The notes beneath the pieces were generated by a model. That model saw only the letters and a list, made by a program, of their open reading frames with translations. It ran no database searches and was not told where the DNA came from. The translations under genes and the position numbers were made by a program. A stretch of DNA of 18,704 nt. Source: Acidobacteriota bacterium (GTDB lineage: Bacteria; Acidobacteriota; Vicinamibacteria; Vicinamibacterales; Vicinamibacteraceae). Below are positions 1 to 6,730 of this stretch, one piece after another (the stretch's first letter is position 1; each line of letters begins with the position of its first letter). Location of the stretch: positions 1-18,704 of the forward strand of contig JAEZCY010000164.1 of NCBI GenBank assembly GCA_023429845.1. Direction: 5' to 3'.

Positions 1-2
1 TG

Positions 3-2864
3 CGCGACCCGGCGTGGATGCCGGGCGCGGCACGGATAACGGTTTCCCTCCTCGATCAACTCTGGACGATGACCCCCGACGGCGGCGAGGCGAACCCTCT
101 CGTCGCCTGGCCGGCGGGCACGCCTGCTGCCGTCGAGCGCGATCCCGCCTGGGATGTCCAGGGCCGCCGCGTCGCCTTCGCTGCCGACCTCGGCTCCGGC
201 TTCGACATCTATGTCGCGGACGCCGGCGGCGCGCCGCGCCGCGTCACGTTCACCCCGGAGGACGAGCGGCATCCGTCCTGGACGCCGGACGGCCGCATCG
301 TCTTCGCGCGGCGCACGCGGGACCAGTGGGGCCTGATGGTGATCAACGTCGATGGCGCGGCGCCGGGCTCGCCGCCGCCCGTCCATGTGTTCGTGGACAC
401 GCCGGCCGACGAGCTCTATCCGGCGGTGTCTCCAGACGGCACGCGTGTCGCGTACGTCTCCAGCCAGCAGGACGAGGACGGCGGCGACGACGTCTGGGTG
501 CGTCTGCTCGGCGGCATCGGCGCGCCCTTCGACGCACGCGACGGCGATCTCGAGGCCGCGGTGCCGCCCGATGAGCGGCCGTGGCGCGTCACGGCCACGC
601 GGTCGCGCGAGGCATACCCGGCATGGGACCCGGACGGCGGACGCGTCGCGTATGCCGCGACCGCCGACGGCGAGGGCGCGGTGTGGGTGTCACCGGTCCC
701 GAGTGCCGCCACGCTGGCGACGCGCCGCCCGCAGCGCCAGACGACCGGCGAAGGCGCCATCCTGGTGTCGCGACATCGAGCGCAGCCCGCGTGGTCCCCT
801 GATGGCCGCACCCTGCTGCTGGCCGACCTGCCGCCCGCGCTTCCCGACTACAACGGCAATCCCACCCGCGTGCCGGGCGACGCACCACCGCTCTTCGATC
901 GCGGTCGAGGATTCATGCTGCGGGCGATTCCCGCGCCGCTTCCACCCGATGCCGGGGAAGTGCGCGTCACGAGCACGGCCGCGCCCCCGTCGTCGCGATG
1001 GGCGCAGGCGTTCGACGGCGCATGGCAGCTGCTGCGCGACCTGTACTACGCGTCCGGGCCGTCGGCGCAAACGTGGGACGCGCTCCGCGATCAGTTGCGG
1101 CCGCGGGCCGTCGCGGCCCGCACCGGCGGGGAACTCGAGCAGGTCGTGGACGAGCTGGTGAGCCGGCAGCCCCTCGTGCGCGCGCCGGTTCACTCCCACG
1201 ACGCGCTCGTCGTGTCGGGCCACCGCCTCGCGAGCGAGGCCGGCGCCCGCGTGCTCGCCGAGGGCGGCAACATCGTGGATGCCGCCGTGGCGGTCTCGTT
1301 CGTGCTGGGGGTCGTCGAGCCCGACGCATCGGGCATCGGTGGCGACGGCATGGCGCTGTTGTTCCGCCAGGGCATGCGCGAGCCCGTGGTGATCGACTAC
1401 AAGGACCAATCGCCCATCCACGCCACCCTCACCAACGAGGCGATCTTCAAGGAGGGCCGCATCGTGGGCGATGGCCCGGCGGCGGCCAACATCCCGGGCG
1501 CCGTGGCCGGCATGGACCATCTGCACCGCCGCTACGGGTCGGGGCGCTTCAGCTGGGCGCAGTTGCTCGCCCCCGCGATCGGGCTCGCTGCCGAGGGGCA
1601 TGTGCTCGACGCGGCGCTGCCGACGACGGTCCGGGAGGGCCGCGCGCTGCTCGAACGCTGGCCGGAGGCGGCGCGCATCTACCTTCCGAACGGCCGGGCG
1701 CCCAGGGCTGGAGACCGGTTCGTCAACCCCGACTACGCCGCCACGCTGCGCACGCTTGCGTCAGAAGGGGCTGACGCGTTCTACCGCGGCAGCATCGCGC
1801 AGCGGATTGCCGTGGACATGGAGGCCAATGGCGGGATCATCGGCCTCGAGGATCTCGCGCAGTACCAGGTCATCGAGCGAGCGCCCGTTGCCGGCCGCTA
1901 TCGGGGATTGCGCGTGTTCGGCGCTCCGCCCCCGGTGCCGACCGGCACCGCGCTGATCGAGACGCTGCAGATCCTCGATCGGTACGAGGCGGGTCCCGGC
2001 GCGCGCGTCCAGACCCGCCCCGACTACCTGCATCACGTCATCGAGGCGTGGAAGGCGCGCGATCCGCTCCGGCGCATCGCGGACCCCGCGCTCTGGCCGG
2101 TCGAGGTGGCGCCGCACCTGGACCCCGCCCACGCAGCGGCCCTGTTCTCGCGCATCGACCCGCGGCGGGCTCGGCCATTCGGCGACGAAGTGGACACCGC
2201 CGGGCAGGGACAGGGCGAACGCATCGGCCGCGGCACCACGGCCTTCGTCATCGGCGACACCGCCGGCAATGTCATCGTCGTCACCCAGACGCTGTCCACG
2301 TGGGGTGGCAGCTTCTACGTGTCCAAGGGGCTCGGCTTTCTGTACAACAACCACCTGCGCGGCTATCGGGCCGTGCGCGGCGCGTACGGGCAGTTGCTGC
2401 CGCTGATGCGGTCGTCGTCCACGAGCGCGCCGACGCTCGTGTGCGAGGACGTGGACGGCGTGCTGAAGCCGAGGCTCGCGCTCGGCGCAGCGGGCAACGC
2501 GTGGATTGCCGCATCGGTGTACGGCATCATCCTCGGCCACGTGGACGGCGGGCTCGGGGCGCAGGCGGCAATCGAGGCGCCACGTCTGCTCGTCGCGCGT
2601 GATCCCGGCGATCCGGCGGGTCTCCGGGCGCGCGTCGAGATCGAGGATCGCTTCCCCGGCGCCGTGCTCGACGACCTTGCGGCCCGTGGTCATCACGTCC
2701 GCAAGATCGGCCGCAAGGGCGAGCTCCGCTACGGCTACGCCGCTGCGCTGCAGTTCGACACCGTGAACGGGCGGCTGGAGGGCGGTGCGGATCCCCGCCG
2801 CTCGCATCAGGCCGTTGCCGTGCAGCGCGCGAGCCGTCATGGCACGTCGCCAGGTGGAGAATGA
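3..2864 (+). CDS. Beta-propeller (TolB/PD40) - tricorn-like segment - gamma-glutamyltransferase fusion, 5' partial
   Basis: The reading frame is open from base 3, ahead of the ATG at 18, and already reads as propeller sequence, so the true start lies outside the window. Numbering from that ATG, residues 1-300 hold several PD40/WD40-like blades with the repeated pattern P-x-W/S-x-P/D-D-G-R-x-x-x. Residues about 330-390 resemble the helical C1 segment that follows the propeller in tricorn-type proteases (AWQLLRDLYY, WDALRDQLRP). From about 392 to the end is a gamma-glutamyltransferase-type Ntn hydrolase: LASEAGARVLAEGGN, VVEPDASGIGGDG and the autoprocessing site GRG|TTAF, which places the catalytic threonine at T740. 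Several glutamate-pocket residues differ from classical GGT (see findings), so the substrate is open. The family is usually periplasmic or secreted. No signal peptide is visible because the N-terminus is missing. Domain assignments are firm; the activity is not. Confidence 0.9.
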   Translation, partial: RDPAWMPGAARITVSLLDQLWTMTPDGGEANPLVAWPAGTPAAVERDPAWDVQGRRVAFAADLGSGFDIYVADAGGAPRRVTFTPEDERHPSWTPDGRIVFARRTRDQWGLMVINVDGAAPGSPPPVHVFVDTPADELYPAVSPDGTRVAYVSSQQDEDGGDDVWVRLLGGIGAPFDARDGDLEAAVPPDERPWRVTATRSREAYPAWDPDGGRVAYAATADGEGAVWVSPVPSAATLATRRPQRQTTGEGAILVSRHRAQPAWSPDGRTLLLADLPPALPDYNGNPTRVPGDAPPLFDRGRGFMLRAIPAPLPPDAGEVRVTSTAAPPSSRWAQAFDGAWQLLRDLYYASGPSAQTWDALRDQLRPRAVAARTGGELEQVVDELVSRQPLVRAPVHSHDALVVSGHRLASEAGARVLAEGGNIVDAAVAVSFVLGVVEPDASGIGGDGMALLFRQGMREPVVIDYKDQSPIHATLTNEAIFKEGRIVGDGPAAANIPGAVAGMDHLHRRYGSGRFSWAQLLAPAIGLAAEGHVLDAALPTTVREGRALLERWPEAARIYLPNGRAPRAGDRFVNPDYAATLRTLASEGADAFYRGSIAQRIAVDMEANGGIIGLEDLAQYQVIERAPVAGRYRGLRVFGAPPPVPTGTALIETLQILDRYEAGPGARVQTRPDYLHHVIEAWKARDPLRRIADPALWPVEVAPHLDPAHAAALFSRIDPRRARPFGDEVDTAGQGQGERIGRGTTAFVIGDTAGNVIVVTQTLSTWGGSFYVSKGLGFLYNNHLRGYRAVRGAYGQLLPLMRSSSTSAPTLVCEDVDGVLKPRLALGAAGNAWIAASVYGIILGHVDGGLGAQAAIEAPRLLVARDPGDPAGLRARVEIEDRFPGAVLDDLAARGHHVRKIGRKGELRYGYAAALQFDTVNGRLEGGADPRRSHQAVAVQRASRHGTSPGGE

Positions 2865-2903
2865 GATCATCGGGAGCGCACGGCGTACAACAACGGAGGC
2901 TCC

Positions 2904-3407
2904 ATGCCCGCGACGCGAACCTGTCGCCTCATCGAGGAACTGCACCTGGCTTACGACGGCGAGCCCTGGCACGGGCCGTCGATCACCCAACTGCTCGCCG
3001 GCGTGAGCGCAGCGCAGGCCGAGGCGCGCCCGGCTGCCGACGTCCACTCGATCGCCGAGATCGTCGCCCATGTGACGTCATGGGTCGCCGAAGTGCACCG
3101 ACGCGTTCAGGGCCATCCGGCGACCGACCCGGTCGAGGGTGACTGGCCGGTGCCGCGCTCGCTCAACGAGACCGGCTGGGCGTCGATGCGCCTGGCCTTG
3201 ACCAACGCGATGGCGCGACTCACCGAGAGCGTCGCCGGTTTTCCCGAGCGTCGCTGGGACGACCGCGTCGGCGATGTCCGGAACGCTGCCCTCGGCACGG
3301 GCATGACCTACCAGCAGACCGTCCTGGGGCTGGTGCATCACCTGGCGTACCACGGCGGGCAGATCGCGATCCTCAAGAAGCTGGCGGCTGATAGGCTGGG
3401 TCCATGA
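2904..3407 (+). CDS. DinB/YfiT-family putative metal-dependent protein
   Basis: The 167-residue protein is a four-helix-bundle DinB-superfamily member. The three metal-ligand histidines expected for the family are visible: one in IAEIVAHVTSW near residue 56, and two in the closing helix VHHLAYHGGQI. The length is normal for the family. The start is well supported by a GGAGG at 2895-2899, five bases before the ATG. Known DinB relatives include thiol-dependent transferases (bacillithiol, mycothiol, glutathione) as well as many of unknown role, so the substrate cannot be given. It overlaps the next gene by four bases (ATGA), which implies translational coupling with the OsmC-like protein. A role in thiol or oxidative-stress chemistry would suit that pairing, but this is inference. 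Confidence 0.87.
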   Translation: MPATRTCRLIEELHLAYDGEPWHGPSITQLLAGVSAAQAEARPAADVHSIAEIVAHVTSWVAEVHRRVQGHPATDPVEGDWPVPRSLNETGWASMRLALTNAMARLTESVAGFPERRWDDRVGDVRNAALGTGMTYQQTVLGLVHHLAYHGGQIAILKKLAADRLGP

Positions 3408-3841
3408 GCCTGCGGATCCTGGACGCCACGCTCGGCGCCGGCTACACGACGACGATGTCGGCGCGCACGCACACGTTCCTCGCCGACGAGCCGGAAGATC
3501 TGGGGGGTGACGACACGGCGCCGACCCCCACCGAGCTGTTGATGGGCAGCCTCGCCTCGTGCACGGCGATCACCCTGCGGATGTATGCGCGGCGCAAGGA
3601 GTGGCCGCTCGAGGACGTGCGGGTGGAGGTGCACTACTCGGCCAGGCCGACGCCGACGATGGTCAAGCACATCACGGTAGGCGGCCCGCTCGATGCGACG
3701 CAGAAGGCGCGCTTGCTCGAGATCGCCGAGGCCTGTCCCGTCGCCAAGCTGCTGCGCAGCGGCGTGGCGATGGAGTCACGCCTCGCCGAGCCGGCGGGCG
3801 ATGTCGACCCTGTCGATCTTCCCGCGCTCGGTGAGCGGTAG
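3404..3841 (+). CDS. OsmC-family protein (Ohr/OsmC-like hydroperoxide reductase)
   Basis: The 145-residue protein has the OsmC fold signature. The two redox cysteines expected of the family are C53 in the helix GSLASCTAITLRMYAR and C111 in EACPVAKLLRSG. TPTELLMGSL just ahead of C53 is also typical. OsmC/Ohr proteins reduce organic hydroperoxides in the cytosol. The gene starts at the ATG inside the ATGA shared with the DinB-like gene. Its last 22 codons (3776-3841) lie antisense to the 3' end of the ligase gene on the other strand. That tail, after MESRL, goes beyond the conserved domain and is probably dispensable. The family assignment is firm. Whether it is a peroxidase or a YhfA-like member of unknown role cannot be told. 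Confidence 0.9.
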   Translation: MSLRILDATLGAGYTTTMSARTHTFLADEPEDLGGDDTAPTPTELLMGSLASCTAITLRMYARRKEWPLEDVRVEVHYSARPTPTMVKHITVGGPLDATQKARLLEIAEACPVAKLLRSGVAMESRLAEPAGDVDPVDLPALGER

Positions 3842-5296
3842 CGCCGCCAGCACGACGACGACACGCGGCAGTTTCCACGCAGCCAGCTGCGACGACAACG
3901 CTTCGCGCACGGTGCGGGCATCCCAGGGCCGCGTGCTCGCCAGGCACGCGCCCAGAGCCTGGCCGCGCAGCGCATCCGCCACGGGCAGCGCCACGGCATC
4001 GGTCACACCCGGCAGGTCGCGCAGCGCCGCTTCGACCTCGCCCGGGTGTACCTTGCGCCCGGCCACGTTCACGAACGACGCAGCGCGTCCCACGAGTACG
4101 TGGACGCCCTGTGCGTCACGAGATGCGTAGTCGCCCGTGAGAAACCGTCCCGGGGCGATGAACGCCGACGCCGCGATGCCTGCCGGCGCGTCGGCCGGCT
4201 CGGGCGCGTCGCCGCCGGGCGGCGACATGTACCGATCCATGACGTTGGGCCCATCCACCCGCACCCGGCCCGCGCCTTCCGGAGCCTCCTCGTCATCCCC
4301 CAGCGTGACGACGACATCGCCGATCGCGCGGCCCACCGGCACCCGTTCGTCGAGTGCGTCGCTGTCGTCGAAGCAAATGCCGCCCGTCTCGCTCGAGCCG
4401 TAGAAGGATCGGATTTTCAGGCCGCTGACGTGGTGAAACGCCTGCACCGTCGCGAATGGCAATCGCGCGCCAGCCGAGACCACCAGACGAAGCGCCGCGA
4501 GGGCCTCCGAGGGTTGGTGCCGCGCCAGGTGCTCGAACATGAACGGCACGCCCGCGAACGTCGTCAGCCGACCCGCGCGGATGTCGGGGCCCACCTGCGT
4601 CGGCACGAACTGCGGCCGCAGCCACACCGGCGTCCCCTGCCAGAGCAGCGGCAGCAGCAGGTTGCCGAACCCGTACGCGTGCGAGAGCGGAATTACGCCG
4701 AGCTGCCTGTCGTGAGGGCCGATGCTCATGGCCGCGACGATGTGCCGGACGTCGGCAATCAGGTGGCGCTCCTCCGCACAGGTCGCGCGTGGCGCGCCCG
4801 TGCTGCCTGATGTGAGTCGCAGGAGCGCCGCCGGGGCATGCGCGCCCGCGTCCGGCAGCGTGCGCGGCAAGTAGGCGGCAAGACCTCGAGGGAACGGCAC
4901 ACGCACCCGGGGCGGCGGTGCGGCGTCGGTGAGACCGGCGTGGAGGTCCTGCGCTTCCGGAAGCACGACGAGGGCGGCCTGCCATGTGTCTGCGAGGGCC
5001 CGGACTTCCGCTGCCGGCGTGCTCCGGTCCACGGGGAGCAGCGGGTAGCCCTCGCGCAGGCAGGCGAGCACGACGGCCGGCATCACGGCCGCGTTGCCCA
5101 GGCTGGTGAGGATCAGGTGGCCGCGCCCGAGCCCGGCGCTGCGGCAGGCGGCCGCGAACTCGCGGGCGTCCCCGTCGATCTGGCGCGCGGTGCACGTACG
5201 TGACTCGCTCGGGGCGATCACGAGGACGTCGTCGGCCCTGTCTGTCAGCACGACGTCGAACGCGTCGGCGATGGTGGACGGTGAGCGCATGTCCAA
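3776..5296 (-). CDS. Adenylate-forming aryl/acyl-CoA or -ACP ligase
   Basis: This is an ANL-superfamily ligase of 506 residues from the TTG at 5296, or 504 from the ATG at 5290. The motifs are in order: phosphate loop LTSGSTGAPR at 161-170, FYGSSETGG at 298-306, GDY at 388-390, GRKVHPGEVE at 413-422, and the catalytic lysine K493 in RGKIDR. The phosphate loop ends in Arg where most family members have Lys. Such enzymes activate a carboxylate as the acyl-adenylate and pass it to CoA or ACP. Next to a chorismatase and a lone ACP it is best read as the loader of a hydroxybenzoate starter, the role described for XanA2 in xanthomonadin synthesis; this is inference from context. It diverges from the dehydratase gene across about 20 bases, and its 3' end overlaps the OsmC-like gene by 66 bases. 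Confidence 0.88.
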   Translation of the reverse strand: MDMRSPSTIADAFDVVLTDRADDVLVIAPSESRTCTARQIDGDAREFAAACRSAGLGRGHLILTSLGNAAVMPAVVLACLREGYPLLPVDRSTPAAEVRALADTWQAALVVLPEAQDLHAGLTDAAPPPRVRVPFPRGLAAYLPRTLPDAGAHAPAALLRLTSGSTGAPRATCAEERHLIADVRHIVAAMSIGPHDRQLGVIPLSHAYGFGNLLLPLLWQGTPVWLRPQFVPTQVGPDIRAGRLTTFAGVPFMFEHLARHQPSEALAALRLVVSAGARLPFATVQAFHHVSGLKIRSFYGSSETGGICFDDSDALDERVPVGRAIGDVVVTLGDDEEAPEGAGRVRVDGPNVMDRYMSPPGGDAPEPADAPAGIAASAFIAPGRFLTGDYASRDAQGVHVLVGRAASFVNVAGRKVHPGEVEAALRDLPGVTDAVALPVADALRGQALGACLASTRPWDARTVREALSSQLAAWKLPRVVVVLAALPLTERGKIDRVDIARRLGEA

Positions 5297-5312
5297 TCAG
5301 CGATGATAAGCC
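5291..5312. promoter_or_regulatory. Candidate bidirectional promoter between ligase and dehydratase
   Basis: Only 16-22 bases separate the starts of two divergent genes. On the minus strand TATCAT (bases 5303-5308, five of six matches to TATAAT) lies six bases before the TTG start and twelve before the alternative ATG. On the plus strand GATGAT (5302-5307, four of six) lies five bases before the GTG start. I see no Shine-Dalgarno sequence for either gene. The spacing would suit leaderless or near-leaderless transcripts. The -35 regions would have to lie inside the opposite gene. The hexamers are seen; promoter function is inferred. Confidence 0.35.
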
Positions 5313-5735
5313 GTGGAGTTCCTGTCCCTGCTGCCGCACACGCTGCCGATGCGCCTCGTCGAGGAGGTCGTCTCGGTCGACCCCGGACGAGAGGCCGTCT
5401 GCCGCCGCCTCACGCAGCCGGGCGACTTCTTCTTCCAGGGCCACTTCCCTGGCGAACCCGTGGTGCCGGCGGTCGTGCTGATCGAGTTGATCGCGCAGAC
5501 GGGCGGCCTCGCCGCGGCGGCCCGCGCGGACGGCGCGGACGTCGTCCCACGGGCGCTGCGCGTCGCCGCGGTGGACGGGTTCCGGTTTCCTGCCGGTTGC
5601 GGGGCCGGGGAGACGCTCGAGGCGACTGCGCGCGTCGTCGGGCGCATGGGTGCGTTGTGCAAGGTCGAGGGCACCGTCACGGCGTCGGGCAGGCTCGTCG
5701 CGCGGGGCACGGTGACGCTGGCCGAAGTGCGGTAG
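5313..5735 (+). CDS. FabZ/FabA-like hotdog 3-hydroxyacyl-ACP dehydratase
   Basis: The protein is 140 residues from a GTG start and a single hotdog domain. The N-terminal LLPHTLPMRLVEEV matches the usual opening of FabZ. The catalytic pair is H44 in QGHFPGEP and E58 in VLIELIAQTGG, spaced fourteen apart as in FabZ. It should remove water from 3-hydroxyacyl-ACP to give the trans-2-enoyl thioester. With a reductase but no enoyl reductase nearby, repeated cycles would leave conjugated double bonds, as in aryl polyene synthesis. It stands alone on the plus strand, divergent from the ligase and convergent with the chorismatase. The GTG fits the family's N-terminus, and no better start is available downstream. 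Confidence 0.87.
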   Translation: MEFLSLLPHTLPMRLVEEVVSVDPGREAVCRRLTQPGDFFFQGHFPGEPVVPAVVLIELIAQTGGLAAAARADGADVVPRALRVAAVDGFRFPAGCGAGETLEATARVVGRMGALCKVEGTVTASGRLVARGTVTLAEVR

Positions 5736-5748
5736 GAGGCAGCCCTCC
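5735..5748. terminator. Short hairpin between convergent dehydratase and chorismatase genes
   Basis: GGAGG-CAGC-CCTCC forms a five-base-pair stem with a four-base loop immediately after the dehydratase stop codon and 11 bases before the chorismatase stop on the other strand. There is no T-tract on either side, so it is not a classical intrinsic terminator. It could act as a weak bidirectional end signal, or be chance in GC-rich DNA. Confidence 0.25.
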
Positions 5749-5759
5749 CCTCACCCAAC

Positions 5760-6674
5760 CTACAGCTCCGCCACGCCCTCGATCTCGACCAGGAGATCCG
5801 CGCGGCAGATTTCAGCCTGGGCGAACTCGATGTCGGCTACGTCAGGGTAGCGCTGCTCGATGCGCTCGCGGACGACCGTCAGGTCCTCGGGGCGGACGAT
5901 GTAGACGCGGAGGCTGCGGAAGCGGGCGCGTGAGTTCACGGTGCCGCGCTGGGCTTGGGCGGCGTCGAGCAAGGCGGCCAGGTTGTCGAGCGTCTCGACC
6001 GTCTGCGCGTCGATGTTGCCGACATGCATCGTCTCCTCGCCGCGGATGCTGGCGGTACCGGCAACGAGCAGCCACCAGGCGTCCCGGACCGGCATCAGCA
6101 ACCGGGTCGCGCGTGCGAAACACGGCGGGCGCGGGCCATACCGCCTCGAGTACCTGTAGGCAGGCACCTGGCGCGGGTTCTCCACGGGCTCGCCCGCCAC
6201 GTCGGCGGCCAGGCAGTGGATGGCCATGGCCTCGCCCAGCACTCCCACACCCGACGCCGCGGCCAGCGTGTGGTCGAAGTCGTTGGCCGACCCGTGCCAG
6301 TGCTCGCATGCGGCGAACCGGCCGCCGTTGAACACCATGTAGCGGTCCAGCCCTTCTCCCGCCGGTGTGTGGATGCGCGGGACGAAGTTCCAGAAGCGCA
6401 ACGGGTGGCGCTGCTGCGTGTTGAGCGTCGCGGCGACGGCCAGGTACGCCTCGCGCACCAGGTCGTGCAGGATGCCCGGCGAGAGGGCGTCGGCGCGCGG
6501 GATGTCGACGGCAACGTGCGTGAAGTGCTCTCCGGTGCGCACCTCGACCGCCATGTCGCCGCTGCCGGACCGGGTGACCGTGGGAGCAGGTCCGACGAGC
6601 GTCTCGACCCAGGAGGGCGGCAGGGGAGACAGAGTGTGGAGGGAGGCCGGCGCCGTGGCCGTGAATTTGCGCAT
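5760..6674 (-). CDS. Chorismatase, FkbO/Hyg5/XanB2 family (hydroxybenzoate synthase)
   Basis: The protein is 304 residues from the ATG at 6674. Family landmarks are the sequence LRFWNFVPRIHT, followed by GLDRYMVFNGGR, and the C-terminal EICRADLLVEIEG. This family splits chorismate into pyruvate plus either a dihydroxycyclohexadienoate (FkbO) or hydroxybenzoate (Hyg5, XanB2). E297 in VEIEG aligns with the catalytic glutamate. C290, seven residues earlier, sits where I recall Hyg5-type enzymes having Cys and FkbO-type Ala, which favours hydroxybenzoate formation. Longer starts exist: the ATG at 6719 adds 15 residues, and one at 6773 would overlap the divergent gene. I prefer 6674 because a -10-like TATTAT covers 6718-6723. 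In xanthomonadin loci XanB2 supplies the aryl head group, and the neighbouring ligase and ACP support that role here. Confidence 0.87.
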   Translation of the reverse strand: MRKFTATAPASLHTLSPLPPSWVETLVGPAPTVTRSGSGDMAVEVRTGEHFTHVAVDIPRADALSPGILHDLVREAYLAVAATLNTQQRHPLRFWNFVPRIHTPAGEGLDRYMVFNGGRFAACEHWHGSANDFDHTLAAASGVGVLGEAMAIHCLAADVAGEPVENPRQVPAYRYSRRYGPRPPCFARATRLLMPVRDAWWLLVAGTASIRGEETMHVGNIDAQTVETLDNLAALLDAAQAQRGTVNSRARFRSLRVYIVRPEDLTVVRERIEQRYPDVADIEFAQAEICRADLLVEIEGVAEL

Positions 6675-6678
6675 CACC

Positions 6679-6693
6679 GCGGGACGGTCCCGC
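6679..6693. promoter_or_regulatory. Perfect inverted repeat just upstream of the chorismatase start
   Basis: GCGGGAC-G-GTCCCGC has two perfect seven-base arms around one central base, four bases before the ATG at 6674 on the minus strand. It could be an operator for a dimeric regulator. As RNA it could be a hairpin hiding the ribosome entry site of the chorismatase. It would fall inside coding sequence if the longer start at 6719 were used. The repeat is seen; its function is inferred. Confidence 0.35.
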
Positions 6694-6716
6694 AATGAGC
6701 GTGCGGGTCGAACCGT

Positions 6717-6723
6717 CATAATA
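6717..6723. promoter_or_regulatory. Overlapping -10-like hexamers between chorismatase and methyltransferase genes
   Basis: The plus strand reads CATAAT at 6717-6722 (five of six matches to TATAAT), eight bases before the ATG at 6731. The minus strand reads TATTAT over 6718-6723 (five of six), facing the chorismatase. No good -35 is visible for either direction. This is an AT-rich island in GC-rich DNA, so a shared bidirectional promoter is plausible. Confidence 0.4.
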
Positions 6724-6730
6724 CCTGAAG

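Noticed and set aside
1761..3071. Minus-strand open frame of 436 residues
   Set aside because: It is antisense to the GGT domain and runs into the DinB-like gene. Its His/Arg/Gly-rich composition and lack of motifs indicate a shadow frame.
5303..6331. Plus-strand open frame of 342 residues over the dehydratase and chorismatase
   Set aside because: Its composition is Arg/Gly/Ala-rich with no domain, and it overlaps two well-supported genes in other frames.
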